Shown: positions 8,726 through 17,969, counted from the first letter of the stretch. The stretch: 64,000 bases of DNA from Gemmatimonadota bacterium (GCA_009838645.1 VXRC01000039.1:1-64000), one strand, 5' to 3'. Made by a program: numbers and translations. Notes: a model not told the origin generated them from the letters alone.

Positions 8726-9375
8726 TCCAGATCGCTCCATCCATCCTGTCGGCGGATTTCACCCGCCTGGCCGATGAGGTCCGTACCGTGGAGCGCGCGG
8801 GCGCGGACCGGATCCATATCGACGTCATGGACGGACGGTTCGTCCCGAACATCTCCATGGGCCCCTTCATCGTCGAGGCCATCGACTCGCTGACGGAACT
8901 GCCCCTGGAAGCCCACCTGATGATCGAGGAACCGGACCGGTACATCGACGCCTTCATGGAAGCCGGAGCCGACGTGATCATCGTGCACCAGGAGAATACG
9001 GCCCACCTGCACCGCGTGGTGCAGTCCGTACGGGAGCGGGGCAAACAGGCCGGCGTGGCCCTGAACCCGGCGACACCCGCCCAGGTTCTCGACGGGATCA
9101 TCGACGATCTCGACCTCGTCCTGGTCATGTCCGTCAACCCGGGTTTCTCAGGCCAGCGGTTCATCCCATCCGTCCTCCCGAAGATCCGCGAGATCCGAAA
9201 GACCCTGGCGGACCGGGAGATCGCGTGCGACCTGGAGGTGGACGGCGGCGTGAATGCCGATACCGCGCCGACCGCCGCGTCCGCGGGCGCGAACGTCCTG
9301 GTGGCCGCCACGGCCGTGTTCAAGCATCCGGACGGCGCCGCCGAAGGCATCCGAACGCTGCGCGGCCGGGACTGA
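8722..9375 (+). CDS. rpe: Ribulose-phosphate 3-epimerase
   Basis: Interconverts ribulose-5-phosphate and xylulose-5-phosphate. It is a 217-residue TIM barrel with [10 protein letters not shown] at the N-terminus and the metal ligands in [12 protein letters not shown] and EAHLMI. Further marks are [14 protein letters not shown] and [11 protein letters not shown]. The ATG at 8722 overlaps the gnd stop and has GGGGGAGGG just upstream; the longer in-frame reading further upstream was rejected because it runs into gnd coding sequence and lacks homology to the family. It ends the plus-strand run, facing the MATE gene. Confidence 0.95.
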   Translation: MIQIAPSILSADFTRLADEVRTVERAGADRIHIDVMDGRFVPNISMGPFIVEAIDSLTELPLEAHLMIEEPDRYIDAFMEAGADVIIVHQENTAHLHRVVQSVRERGKQAGVALNPATPAQVLDGIIDDLDLVLVMSVNPGFSGQRFIPSVLPKIREIRKTLADREIACDLEVDGGVNADTAPTAASAGANVLVAATAVFKHPDGAAEGIRTLRGRD

Positions 9376-9455
9376 CCTCCGGGATTCGGACCGCGACGTC
9401 GACCGCGGTACTGGCCTGCGCCCCCGGACACCGCATCGCCCTCAGAACACCGCCC

Positions 9456-10841
9456 TCAGACCACTGCCCTTTTCCAGGTCCCCTTGAAGAAGCGCCTGAG
9501 CGTGAGCAGGCCCTGCAGCACCGCCGCGGCGAGCCAGGCGATCCAGATGCCTGTAACGTCCAGTCCAAGCGGGAAGGCGAGGACGTAGGAGAACACGAGC
9601 ATGATGCCCCACTGGGAGAAGAGCGTGTAGTACAGCGATGGACGGGTCTCGCCGCCGCCGGCCAGCACGCCGCTGGCCACGATGGACAGCGCGGAAAAGA
9701 CCTGGGCGATGGCGAAGAAGCGCAGCATGACCGAACTGATGCCCAGGACCGTCTCGTCCGTCGTGAATACGGCCGCGATCCCCTGGGCGAAAATCCAGAT
9801 CAAGAACGAGCCGGCCCCGATCACGATCATGCAGAGCAGGATCGTCTGCCCGCCGTACTGCCCGGCCGACCGGACCTGCCGGCCACCCAGCCGCTGCCCC
9901 ACCAGGGAGGTCGCCGCGACCGAGAAGGCCAGGGCGGGCATAATCGCGAAGAGACGTATCTGGAAACCCACGGTCAGCGCCGCTATGGCGGCCGTGGGAC
10001 GGCTTACGCCCGATATGACGCGGTACAGGAGCACGCGCGCGCCGTTGCGGAAGAAGCCGGACGCGCCGGAGGGCAGGCCGATGTCGAGCATGCGGGACAT
10101 GATGGTCCAGTCCGGTTTGATGCGCCAGTTCCTCGAGAGACGCACCTGGCCGTGGCCCCGGACCAGGATCGCCAGCCCGATGACACATCCCGCCAGCCGG
10201 GAGATGATCATGCCCACGGCCGCGCCGGCGACGCCCAGCGCGGGCACTACCCAGGCGCCGAAGATAAACGCGTAGGAGGTCACGCATTTCACGATGATGA
10301 CGATTACGGAGATCTTCAGCGGCGTGCGGGTGTCGCCCACGCCGCCGAAGATGGCGCTCATCACGTAGTTGAGAATCATGAAGACCATGCCGGCGAAGTA
10401 GAGCCTCAGGAAGAGCATGCCGTGGGTAATGACCTCTTCCGGGGCGCCGAGCAGGACCAGCGCGGGCCGCGTGAGCACGATACTGACGGCGGCAAGACCC
10501 AGGGCCAGGTAGGTGCCCATCAGGATCGCCTGCTGGCCGGTCCGGCTCACGTCGCCGTGCCTGCCCGCCCCGTAGTACTGGGCCACCAGCGTCCGCGTCC
10601 CCCCGGTGATCGAAATGGCCATGACCATGACGATGAACACGATCTGCCGGCTCATTCCGATGGCGGAGATCGCCGCGGGACCCAGGAATCCCACGAAGTA
10701 GATGTCTACGAGACCTTCTGTGGCGTCGATCAGCGAAGCGACAACGACGGGCCAGGCAATGGCCCAGACGTGACGGAGGACCTGGGAAGGCGGGACCTCG
10801 TTGTCAGCCGGTTTCGGGGAATCGGCGGTATGGTCGGGCAT
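9456..10841 (-). CDS. MATE family multidrug/metabolite exporter
   Basis: A 461-residue inner-membrane antiporter with twelve hydrophobic segments in two related halves. Family marks include IDATEGLVDIYFVGFLGPAA in the first half, GGTRTLVAQYYGAG after it, and the second-half equivalent ATSLVGQRLGGRQ. The ATG at 10841 was chosen because its product starts about 30 residues before the first helix, as is normal; an upstream TTG reading exists but has no good ribosome site. It is transcribed away from the LivK-like lipoprotein gene and converges on rpe. Substrate unknown. Confidence 0.9.
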   Translation of the reverse strand: MPDHTADSPKPADNEVPPSQVLRHVWAIAWPVVVASLIDATEGLVDIYFVGFLGPAAISAIGMSRQIVFIVMVMAISITGGTRTLVAQYYGAGRHGDVSRTGQQAILMGTYLALGLAAVSIVLTRPALVLLGAPEEVITHGMLFLRLYFAGMVFMILNYVMSAIFGGVGDTRTPLKISVIVIIVKCVTSYAFIFGAWVVPALGVAGAAVGMIISRLAGCVIGLAILVRGHGQVRLSRNWRIKPDWTIMSRMLDIGLPSGASGFFRNGARVLLYRVISGVSRPTAAIAALTVGFQIRLFAIMPALAFSVAATSLVGQRLGGRQVRSAGQYGGQTILLCMIVIGAGSFLIWIFAQGIAAVFTTDETVLGISSVMLRFFAIAQVFSALSIVASGVLAGGGETRPSLYYTLFSQWGIMLVFSYVLAFPLGLDVTGIWIAWLAAAVLQGLLTLRRFFKGTWKRAVV

Positions 10842-10939
10842 GGGATGGAATGTATCCTGCCGGCGGCGAACCGGCAAGGCAATTCAGCCGGTGCCCGATG
10901 TCACCCAAGTTGTTGATGGCGCAATAGATAAGAAAAGGG

Positions 10940-10968
10940 ATGACAGCGAAATCGGTACGCAGTATATC
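10940..10968 (+). promoter_or_regulatory. Candidate promoter for the LivK-like lipoprotein gene
   Basis: ATGACA (10940-10945) and TATATC (10963-10968) are separated by 17 bp, matching 5 of 6 and 4 of 6 consensus bases. It lies about 80 bp before the lipoprotein start in the divergent region shared with the MATE gene. Confidence 0.35.
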
Positions 10969-11049
10969 TACATGGTCACGGATTCGAAACCCGCAACTGG
11001 ACATGGACATACCCGACGGAATGCGCCGCGATGCGCGGGAGGCATGAAG

Positions 11050-12336
11050 ATGCATGGAATGCGAGGATCGATTTTCTCCTGGGGACCCTGGCTGTCGATT
11101 GTCCTGATGATCTCCTTTCTGTTATCGTGCGGCAGCGAGGATCCGGTATCGCCCGAGCCGCCGGAACCGCCTGAGCCGGTCGATCAACCCGCGCTGAAAA
11201 TCGGGCTGTTGATCGATCTGTCGGCAGGAGGTTCGGAACACGGCGTCCTCATGCGGCGGGGATTCGAAATGGCGATCGAACATGTCAACGAGGTGGGTGT
11301 GCTCGGGGAACCGGTCGAAGGCGTGGTGGCCGATACGGAGTTGGACGCCGAAACCGCGGTATCCGAGGCAATGGACCTTATCGAGGACAAAGGGGTCCAC
11401 GGGATCGTGGGCGCCTGGGCGAGTTCCTCGACGCTTGCCGTCGTGGACGAAGTGGTCGCGGATGCCGGCATTCCAATGATCTCTCCGGCCTCTTCTTCTC
11501 CCATGCTCACGACCGCCATGGATAACGATTTCCTGTTTCGCACCACGCTGTCCGATCTCGACCAGGGGCCGGTCCTCGCGAAGATCACGCTGGAATCGGG
11601 ATACGGCAACGTGGGCATGATCTACCGGGACGACGTCTGGGGCCGGGGTATCGCGGACGCATTCGAGCATGCCTGGGAGGGCAAGCTCATCCGGGTCGCG
11701 GCGGATCCCGAAAAGACGACCCTCGTGGCGGAGCTCAGAGAAAGCAAGGGCGTCCTTGAAGACACGCAGGCACTGATCGTCCTTGCCTTTCAACCCCAGC
11801 AGGAAACCATCGTGCGCGAAGCGCTGGATCTCGGCCTCTACGATGTGTTTGTCTTCGGTCCCACCGGACGCAGCCTGGACCTGATCCGGTCAATCGGTCC
11901 CGAGCACCTCGCCGGAATGATCGGCACTTCGCCCGGCTCCGCGCAGGACACGCCCTCGGCGCTTGCCTGGGATAACGGGTACAACAGCCTCTACGGCAGC
12001 AACCCTCCGCCTTTCCCCTACGTGAAACAGACCTATGACGCAACCGTGGCGCTGGCCCTGGCGGCCCAGGCGGCGGGCAGGCTGGAAGGAGCGGCCATCC
12101 GGGACCAGCTGCGAACGATCGGAAGGCCGCCCGGCGAACTCGTGATTGCCGAGGCGGGCAGCATCGCGAACGGGTTGCGCGTCCTGGCCGACGGCGGCAC
12201 AATCAACTACGAAGGCGCGGCCATGCCTCTGGACTGGGACGAGAACGGCGATCTTGCCACGGGTTTCGTCGCGGTCTGGCAATTCACCCAGACCGGGACC
12301 ATCGAAGTCATCCGGGTCGTTCCCTTCGACCATTGA
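11050..12336 (+). CDS. Branched-chain amino acid ABC-type substrate-binding lipoprotein (LivK-like), orphan
   Basis: A 428-residue type I periplasmic binding protein. The signal sequence ends in a lipobox FLLSC with the lipid-bearing cysteine at residue 27, followed by a Pro/Glu linker (PEPPEPPEP). The fold starts at LKIGLLIDLSAGGSEHG, with the ligand-binding loop HGIVGAWASSSTLAVVDEV and GIPMISPASSSP. GMIYRDDVWGRGIADAFE opens the second lobe. The ATG at 11050 has GGGAGG 7 bp upstream; the in-frame ATG at 11044 is only one base from that site. No permease or ATPase genes adjoin it, so it may serve a distant transporter or act as a sensor. The ligand is unknown. Confidence 0.85.
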   Translation: MHGMRGSIFSWGPWLSIVLMISFLLSCGSEDPVSPEPPEPPEPVDQPALKIGLLIDLSAGGSEHGVLMRRGFEMAIEHVNEVGVLGEPVEGVVADTELDAETAVSEAMDLIEDKGVHGIVGAWASSSTLAVVDEVVADAGIPMISPASSSPMLTTAMDNDFLFRTTLSDLDQGPVLAKITLESGYGNVGMIYRDDVWGRGIADAFEHAWEGKLIRVAADPEKTTLVAELRESKGVLEDTQALIVLAFQPQQETIVREALDLGLYDVFVFGPTGRSLDLIRSIGPEHLAGMIGTSPGSAQDTPSALAWDNGYNSLYGSNPPPFPYVKQTYDATVALALAAQAAGRLEGAAIRDQLRTIGRPPGELVIAEAGSIANGLRVLADGGTINYEGAAMPLDWDENGDLATGFVAVWQFTQTGTIEVIRVVPFDH

Positions 12337-12360
12337 CTCCGGCGGATGGCACAACAAGCG

Positions 12361-12390
12361 AAAAGGGGACTGCGCATGCACGCAACCCCC
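12361..12390 (-). terminator. Rho-independent terminator of the tRNA-Glu gene
   Basis: On the minus strand the hairpin has an outer GGGG/CCCC stem and an inner TGCG/CGCA stem around a six-base loop, and ends in TTTT (12361-12364). It begins about 25 bp beyond the tRNA 3' end. Confidence 0.6.
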
Positions 12391-12414
12391 TCTGCCATTT
12401 CCGGTTATGTGATA

Positions 12415-12489
12415 TGACCCCAACGGGATTTGAACCCGTGTTGCCGCCGTGAAAGGGCGGTGTCCTTGGCCAGGCTAGACGATGGGGTC
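12415..12489 (-). tRNA. tRNA-Glu (anticodon UUC)
   Basis: A 75-nt cloverleaf on the minus strand. The acceptor stem GACCCCA pairs with TGGGGTC and is followed by discriminator A; no CCA is encoded. The anticodon stem CCGCC/GGCGG holds loop CTTTCAC with anticodon TTC, and the T-arm contains GGGTTCAAATCCC. It stands alone, with its own promoter-like and terminator-like sequences. Confidence 0.97.
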
Positions 12490-12510
12490 GCGTTCCTCCA
12501 GAGCCGTCCT

Positions 12511-12539
12511 AAAATACCCGACGGACCCTCGAAACGCAA
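12511..12539 (-). promoter_or_regulatory. Candidate tRNA-Glu promoter
   Basis: On the minus strand TTGCGT (12534-12539) is followed after 17 bp by TATTTT (12511-12516), which places the start of transcription about 15 nt before the tRNA 5' end. Matches to consensus are partial (3 of 6 and 4 of 6). Confidence 0.35.
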
Positions 12540-12546
12540 GCCTTTT

Positions 12547-13788
12547 TTACCCTTCGTAACCCATATCCTTCCATAGGCGCAGGGCGTACGGGACGTGCTC
12601 CGGATCCGGCTCGCGACGGCCCAGAATGCTGGGCGGAGGCTGGCCCGGTCCGGCATGTTTCGGCCAGGGCGACCAGTGGTCGTTTTCCCAGGGTTTCCGG
12701 GCGGTCTCGTCCCTGAAATCGGGCACGTCGAAGGGACGGCCGTCCTCCAGCGCGCTCCTCCAGGCCAGGATGCCCACCGACGACATGGCCACGCCGCGGT
12801 ACACGTCCAGGAATGGCTGTACGCCCGAACGGATGGCCCGGGCGAAATGGAAACTGGTCCAGAAGTCGCCGCCGCCGTGGCCGGCCTTGCGGGCGAGATC
12901 GCCGTGCTCCGGCCAGTCCGGCTTGTAGACCCGCTCCGCTTCCTGGCCGGGTTCCAGGTGCCACGGCTCATGCCACACCCGCACCTCTCCCGGTCCGAAG
13001 TACCCCGGTCCCCGGGTGATCTCCATGGCGCCGCGCTCTCCGTGCAGGCGGTACCAGTTGCTGTGGCCGGGCAGGCCGAGTCCGAAGAGCCGGAAGACCG
13101 CGCCGTTGTCCATGCGGCAGAGGATGACGGACCCGGGATCTCCCCTCCTGAGGGTGAGGGTGCGCTCGGGCCGGGCGATGGCCAGGGCGTTCACGCCGAC
13201 CGGCCGCGTGTCGGTGATATATACCAGGGGCGCGAGGGCGTGGGTGCAGTAGTAGGTGGAGGGGATCCACGCCCGCCAGTGGTCGAATCCCGGTGAAATG
13301 CGCAGGCTCGCGTCCCGGGACATGGGGTGGTTGTATTCTCCCTCGGCGTAAGTGACTTCGCCGATCTCTCCCTCGCGGTAGAGCCTGTGCATTTCCTGGT
13401 TGAACACGGTGTAGGGGTAATTCTCGGCCAGCATGTAGATCCGGCCGGACGCCTCCACGGCTCGACAGAGGGCGACGCCCTCCGCCAGCGTGCCGTTGCA
13501 GGCGGTCTCGCTCATGACGTGCTTGCCCGCCCGAAGGGCCTTTACGGCAAACGGCGCGTGTTCGTGGAAGTAGTTGGCCAGGACCACGGCGTCCATGTCA
13601 TGGGCGAGGAATGCGTCGTAATCGGTGTACGCGGCGACGGAAAGTTCGCCGGCCAACTCGTGCAACCGCTCCTCCCAGATATCGCACAGCGCGACGAGTT
13701 CCATGCCCACGGCGCCGGACGCGCTCTGTGCGAAACTCTTCCCGCGTCCCACGCCGACCACGCCGACGCGGATCGGTTGGTTGCTCAT
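12547..13788 (-). CDS. Gfo/Idh/MocA family oxidoreductase
   Basis: A 413-residue NAD(P)-dependent sugar or inositol oxidoreductase. The Rossmann domain begins IRVGVVGVGRGKSFAQSA and continues to DAVVLANYFHEHAPFAVKAL. The hallmark lysine segment is ALRAGKHVMSETACNGTLAEG, which replaces the common EKP triad by SET. That is seen in some family members and leaves the cofactor domain otherwise typical. The C-terminal beta-sheet domain includes HGERGAMEITRGPGYFG. There is no signal peptide. It is followed by an isolated tRNA and preceded 31 bp upstream by a HAD phosphatase gene. The substrate cannot be read from the sequence. Confidence 0.88.
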   Translation of the reverse strand: MSNQPIRVGVVGVGRGKSFAQSASGAVGMELVALCDIWEERLHELAGELSVAAYTDYDAFLAHDMDAVVLANYFHEHAPFAVKALRAGKHVMSETACNGTLAEGVALCRAVEASGRIYMLAENYPYTVFNQEMHRLYREGEIGEVTYAEGEYNHPMSRDASLRISPGFDHWRAWIPSTYYCTHALAPLVYITDTRPVGVNALAIARPERTLTLRRGDPGSVILCRMDNGAVFRLFGLGLPGHSNWYRLHGERGAMEITRGPGYFGPGEVRVWHEPWHLEPGQEAERVYKPDWPEHGDLARKAGHGGGDFWTSFHFARAIRSGVQPFLDVYRGVAMSSVGILAWRSALEDGRPFDVPDFRDETARKPWENDHWSPWPKHAGPGQPPPSILGRREPDPEHVPYALRLWKDMGYEG

Positions 13789-13819
13789 GGTTCGTCCTCG
13801 TTCACGACGCGTCCCCGAA

Positions 13820-14524
13820 TCATGCTATGCCCAGCAGCCCGGGGACGTCCGTCAGCTGCCGGATGGAGGGCAGGCGATAGCGGCCGTACTTCTCGTACCG
13901 GTCGATGAGCAGGGCGTCCAGGCCGACGCGTTCGGCAGGCAGGATGTCCTCCTCCGGATAGTCCCCGATGTAGAGAATCCGGTCGACCGGTGCTTCCGCG
14001 CGATCTATGGCCATGCGGAAGATCCGCTCGTCGGGCTTTTCGCAACCCGCTACGGCGGAAACCACGAGAAAGGAGAAGTACCGGTCCAGGTCATGCCGCT
14101 TGAGCACGAGGGAGAGGTGTTCCGACCAGTTCGAAAGCACGCCGAGGCGCACGCCGCGGTCCTTCAGTTTTTCCAGCGTGGGCCGGACGTCGCCGTACAC
14201 CTCGAGATACCTGCCGTCCTGAAACCGGTCGTAGTACTGCTGCAACCCGGGCACCAGGTCGCCCTCGATACCCGCCGTATCGAAGACGTGGGCGTAGAGA
14301 TCGACAAAGTACCGCCGCGTCTGCTCCGGCGTGCTCATGCGGCCGTCGCGCTTGTGGAACCGGGGTTCCTCCATGGCCTTTGAAAGCGCCGCCTTTACCT
14401 GTTCGAGCGTGATCGCGGCGCCGAGTTCACCGGCCGCGACGACGAAGAACTCCTCGAAGAAATCGGGGGAATCCCGGCCGAACAGCGTACCCGCCGCGTC
14501 GAAGATCACGGTGTCGTAGAACAT
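13820..14524 (-). CDS. HAD superfamily hydrolase
   Basis: A 234-residue phosphatase-like protein. Motif I is FDAAGTLFG, in which the second Asp of DxD is Ala, as in some HAD dehalogenase-like and HDHD3-like members. Motif II is VLSNWS, the motif III lysine is in CEKPDERIF, and motif IV is YIGDYPEEDILPA. A helical cap lies between motifs I and II. The ATG at 14524 places motif I within the first dozen residues, as usual; longer readings add unrelated residues. It lies between a hydroxyacid dehydrogenase and a Gfo/Idh oxidoreductase on the same strand. The missing second Asp makes a classical phosphatase reaction less certain. Confidence 0.82.
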   Translation of the reverse strand: MFYDTVIFDAAGTLFGRDSPDFFEEFFVVAAGELGAAITLEQVKAALSKAMEEPRFHKRDGRMSTPEQTRRYFVDLYAHVFDTAGIEGDLVPGLQQYYDRFQDGRYLEVYGDVRPTLEKLKDRGVRLGVLSNWSEHLSLVLKRHDLDRYFSFLVVSAVAGCEKPDERIFRMAIDRAEAPVDRILYIGDYPEEDILPAERVGLDALLIDRYEKYGRYRLPSIRQLTDVPGLLGIA

Positions 14525-14586
14525 GGCGGATCCAGACCTTCGCCCCATTGCGTGTCCGACGCCAGTCACCGACGCCGTTCACCCGT

Positions 14587-15597
14587 TTACTCGGCGGGCA
14601 TGCCCCATTTTTCGGCGGCGAGCGGCTTCACGGCGGGATTTACGAGGCCGTCTTCGGGCCACTGGCCGCTGAGGATGGTGACCAGTTGCCTGCCGGCCTT
14701 TTTAAAACGCTCTACGCCGCCCCTTTCCGACGCCGAAGCGTAGTGCGGCGTGAGGACCACCTGCTCCATCGACCGCAGCGGATTGTCCGGGGCGGGCGGT
14801 TCCTGTTCCTGCACGTCCAGCCCCGCGCCGGCGAGCCACCCTTCCCGCAGAGCCCGGATCAGCGCCTTCTCGTCCACGACCTTGCCCCGGCCCGTGTTGA
14901 TGAAGTAGGCGGAAGGCTTCATGTTCCGGAAATCCCGCTCCCCGATGAGATGATAGGTTCCCGGTCCCAGGGGCACGTGGCAGGAGACGAAGTCCGATTC
15001 CCTGAACAGCGTTTCCTGGTCCACCATGGTCACGCCCCAGTGGTCGGCGTCGGCCTGGGTGACGAAGGGGTCGCAGGCGATGACGCGGAGATCGAATCCG
15101 GCGGCGATCTTCGCCATGGCCCGACCGATGTTCCCGAAGGAAACCAGGCCGAGGGTCTGGTCGTACAGCGGCTGGATGGTGCCGCGGCTGACGGGAGTAC
15201 CCGCCATCATGGACCGGTTGATAATCATCAGCCGCCGGGCGCAGGCAAGCAGCAGCATCATGGCGTGCTGGGCGACTTCCCGTTCGAATACCCGCTGTAT
15301 GTTGTAGACGATGATGCCCCGTTCCGTGGCCGCCTCCACGTCAATGAAATCCACGCCGATCCCACCTGCGCCGACCACGCGGATGCGCTCGGGCAGTTGC
15401 GCCACGACCTCTCTGTTATACGTGAGCCCGCCCTGGGTGAACCCGTCCACGTCCCGGGCTTCCTCGAGCATCTCATCGAGGGTGCTGTAGGGCCGGATCT
15501 TGAGCTCGGCGCCAATGGTTTTCAATTCGTCGCGTATGTATTGATTGGGACCGGGGTTATCCGGGTTTCCAGGCGAAAGTATGGTGAAACCGGCCAT
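14587..15597 (-). CDS. D-isomer-specific 2-hydroxyacid dehydrogenase
   Basis: A 336-residue NAD-dependent dehydrogenase of the D-lactate/phosphoglycerate/CtBP superfamily. The cofactor loop is LGLVSFGNIGRAMAKIAAGF. The catalytic Arg is in YFINTGRGKVVDE, the Glu region is WLAGAGLDVQEQEP, and LTPHYASASERG supplies the catalytic His. The ATG at 15597 is preceded by AAGGAGTCCGC. The likely role is interconversion of a 2-oxo and a D-2-hydroxy acid; the substrate is unknown. It is the first gene of the leftward group with the HAD and Gfo/Idh genes, and is transcribed away from the dipeptidase-larBC run. Confidence 0.9.
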   Translation of the reverse strand: MAGFTILSPGNPDNPGPNQYIRDELKTIGAELKIRPYSTLDEMLEEARDVDGFTQGGLTYNREVVAQLPERIRVVGAGGIGVDFIDVEAATERGIIVYNIQRVFEREVAQHAMMLLLACARRLMIINRSMMAGTPVSRGTIQPLYDQTLGLVSFGNIGRAMAKIAAGFDLRVIACDPFVTQADADHWGVTMVDQETLFRESDFVSCHVPLGPGTYHLIGERDFRNMKPSAYFINTGRGKVVDEKALIRALREGWLAGAGLDVQEQEPPAPDNPLRSMEQVVLTPHYASASERGGVERFKKAGRQLVTILSGQWPEDGLVNPAVKPLAAEKWGMPAE

Positions 15598-15931
15598 GCG
15601 GACTCCTTCGGATGGGGATATCGAGTGATTGCGACCAGTGAAAAGTAAACCGGGGCAGCGGGATTGGCAATATGAGAATTCGATGGTGGTTCGAGGCGAG
15701 TCCGATTCCGTCCGGGCAAGACATCGCGGACCCCGAAGCCTGCGGGATTCCCCAGGCCGGATCGCCCAAATATCCCTTGCCCTGACCCGAATATCGTTGA
15801 TTTTAGAGGAGACCGGCTACATGAGGACTGCATCCACATTTCTAGTTGCAAATGCCTTCCATCTCGGGAATCCGATCTGCTGCCTGTTACCGCCAGAAAC
15901 CAGATATGAATGGCTTCACCCCGGAGGAACC
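15598..15931. other. Divergent intergenic region between hydroxyacid dehydrogenase and dipeptidase
   Basis: This 334-bp stretch contains a leftward promoter candidate (15642-15670). On the plus strand a second start for the dipeptidase frame exists at 15821 with GAGGAG 9 bp upstream; it would add 37 residues before the lipoprotein signal. No RNA gene or strong hairpin was recognised. Confidence 0.5.
15642..15670 (-). promoter_or_regulatory. Candidate promoter of the hydroxyacid dehydrogenase group
   Basis: On the minus strand TTGCCA (15665-15670) and TACTTT (15642-15647) are separated by 17 bp. The -35 matches 5 of 6 bases and the -10 matches 3 of 6. The leader would be about 40 nt. Confidence 0.38.
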
Positions 15932-17200
15932 ATGTATCCCTTCGCTCTGCTCCTGACCAGCATCTGTTTCATCGCGCTGACCGCCGCGTGCGCTCCGGCT
16001 GCAGCACCCATGCCTGAAGATCCCGTCGAACGCGCGAAGGCACTGCACGCGAAGGTCCCGCTGATCGACGGGCACAACGACCTGCCCTGGCAGATCCGCA
16101 GGAACGCGAACCGGGACGTATGGTCGATCGATATCGACCAGCCCCAGCCCGATTTCCATACCGACATCCCCCGTCTGCGCGAGGGCATGCTGGGAGCCCA
16201 GTTCTGGTCGGTCTACGTACCCGCGTCCATGCAGGGCAAGGAGGCGACGCGTGCCACCATGGAAGAAATCGACATCGTGTACGAGATGATCGAGCGGTAC
16301 CCGGACACGTTTCAGCTGGCCACCACGGCCGACGAAGTGGAAGCAGCCTTCGCGGCCGGCAGGATCGCCTCCATGATGGGCATTGAAGGCGGCCATTCCA
16401 TCGATTCATCCCTGGGCGCGCTCCGCATGTTCCACAAGCTGGGCGTCGGCTACATGACGCTGACCCATAGCCGCAACATACCGTGGGCCGATTCGGCCAC
16501 GGACACCGTAGGAGTCGACGGGCTGTCGGAATTCGGGAAAGAAGTGGTCCGGGAAATGAACCGCCTGGGCATGCTGGTGGACCTGTCCCACGTTTCCCCG
16601 GCGACCATGGGGGACGCCCTGGACGTGACAGAGGCCCCGGTCATCTTCAGCCATTCCTCCTCCTTCGCCATGTGCAACCACGTGCGCAACGTCCCCGACG
16701 ACATCCTGCTAAGCCTGGCCGAAAACAACGGCGTGATCATGGTCACCTTCGTCCCGGGCTACATCTCGGAAGAAACGCGCCTGCACGGCGTGAAGCGCAA
16801 CGAGGAACGCGATCGGCTCGCGGCGATGCCGGAGGCCACGGATGAATCGGTGGCGGAAGGCATAGCCGCCTGGAACGAGGCCAATCCCACGCCGCCCGCC
16901 ACCCTCGCCCAGGTGGCCGACCATATCGACTACATCCGGCAGGTGATCGGTATCGACTATATCGGCATTGGCGGGGATTACGACGGCATTTCCTCGTTAC
17001 CGGTGGGACTGGAGGACGTCTCTACCTATCCCATGCTGACGGCCGAACTGGTCCGGCGGGGATATTCGGACGAGGACATCATGAAGATCCTCGGACGCAA
17101 TGTGCTGCGCGTGATGCGCGAAGCGGAAGCGGTGGCAGCCCGTCTGCAGCAGGAGCGCCATGCCTCGGGCGCACGCATCGAAGTCCTGGACGGTGAATAG
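15932..17200 (+). CDS. Secreted M19 membrane dipeptidase (lipoprotein)
   Basis: A 422-residue di-zinc dipeptidase related to renal dipeptidase, cleaving L-Xaa-(D/L)-Xaa dipeptides. The signal sequence ends in a lipobox LTAAC with cysteine at residue 20. Metal ligands are visible: H48 and D50 in IDGHNDLPW, E152 in GIEGGHS, H220 in DLSHVSP and H241 in FSHSSS. A late GIGGDYDG segment supplies the conserved Asp. The ATG at 15932 has GGAGG 5 bp upstream; an alternative start at 15821 is possible. It is 3 bp from larB, an unusual pairing that may reflect peptidoglycan D-Ala-containing peptide or D-lactate metabolism (inference). Confidence 0.92.
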   Translation: MYPFALLLTSICFIALTAACAPAAAPMPEDPVERAKALHAKVPLIDGHNDLPWQIRRNANRDVWSIDIDQPQPDFHTDIPRLREGMLGAQFWSVYVPASMQGKEATRATMEEIDIVYEMIERYPDTFQLATTADEVEAAFAAGRIASMMGIEGGHSIDSSLGALRMFHKLGVGYMTLTHSRNIPWADSATDTVGVDGLSEFGKEVVREMNRLGMLVDLSHVSPATMGDALDVTEAPVIFSHSSSFAMCNHVRNVPDDILLSLAENNGVIMVTFVPGYISEETRLHGVKRNEERDRLAAMPEATDESVAEGIAAWNEANPTPPATLAQVADHIDYIRQVIGIDYIGIGGDYDGISSLPVGLEDVSTYPMLTAELVRRGYSDEDIMKILGRNVLRVMREAEAVAARLQQERHASGARIEVLDGE

Positions 17201-17203
17201 CCC

Positions 17204-17956
17204 GTGAACGAATCGCAGATCAAAGCGTTGCTCGAACAGGTCCGATCGGGGGAACTGCCGGTGGACGAGGCTTCCACGCGGCTGCGATCCATGCCATTCG
17301 AGGACCTCGGGTTCGCGCGGGTGGACCACCACAGGGCGCTGCGATGCGGGTTTCCCGAGGTGATCTTCTGCCAGGGAAAGACCGAAGAACAGGTAGCCGC
17401 GATCGCGGAGCGCATCGTCGCCTCGGGCAGCGACCTGCTCGCCACGCGGGCGACCCCGGCCATGCACGAAGCCGTGACGGCGCGGTGTGCTTCGGCAGAA
17501 TACCACCATGCGGCCCGGACGATCGTGATCCAGGATGACTGGCAGGACCGGGGCATCGGCGAGGTCCTAGTCGTCTCTGCGGGTACGAGCGACATCCCCG
17601 TGGCCGAAGAAGCCGCGGTGACCGCCCGGGTCCTGGGCAACCGGGTCGAACGCGTCTTCGACGTGGGCGTGGCCGGCATTCACCGCCTGTTTTCCCATCG
17701 AGAGGCCATCATGAACGCATCGGTGCTCATCGTCGTGGCGGGCATGGAAGGCGCCCTGCCCAGCGTGGTCGGGGGGATGGTCTCCCGGCCGGTAATCGCC
17801 GTGCCGACCAGCGTGGGATACGGAGCGAGCTTCCACGGATTGGCGGCACTCCTGGCCATGCTGAACAGCTGCGCTTCGGGCGTCACGGTGGTGAATATCG
17901 ACGGTGGGTTCAACGCCGGTTACGCTGCGGGCCTCATCAACCGGAAGCACGAATAG
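17204..17956 (+). CDS. larB: Nickel-pincer cofactor biosynthesis protein LarB
   Basis: LarB carboxylates and hydrolyses nicotinic acid adenine dinucleotide, the first step of the nickel-pincer nucleotide cofactor used by lactate racemase LarA and related racemases. The 250-residue length and the AIR-carboxylase-like domain match the family: [19 protein letters not shown], then [19 protein letters not shown], then [31 protein letters not shown] and [16 protein letters not shown] follow. The start is GTG at 17204, 3 bp after the dipeptidase stop, with no strong ribosome site, which suggests coupled translation. larC follows within 14 bp; larA and larE are not in the window. Confidence 0.94.
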   Translation: MNESQIKALLEQVRSGELPVDEASTRLRSMPFEDLGFARVDHHRALRCGFPEVIFCQGKTEEQVAAIAERIVASGSDLLATRATPAMHEAVTARCASAEYHHAARTIVIQDDWQDRGIGEVLVVSAGTSDIPVAEEAAVTARVLGNRVERVFDVGVAGIHRLFSHREAIMNASVLIVVAGMEGALPSVVGGMVSRPVIAVPTSVGYGASFHGLAALLAMLNSCASGVTVVNIDGGFNAGYAAGLINRKHE

Positions 17957-17969
17957 GACGGTGGGGCCA

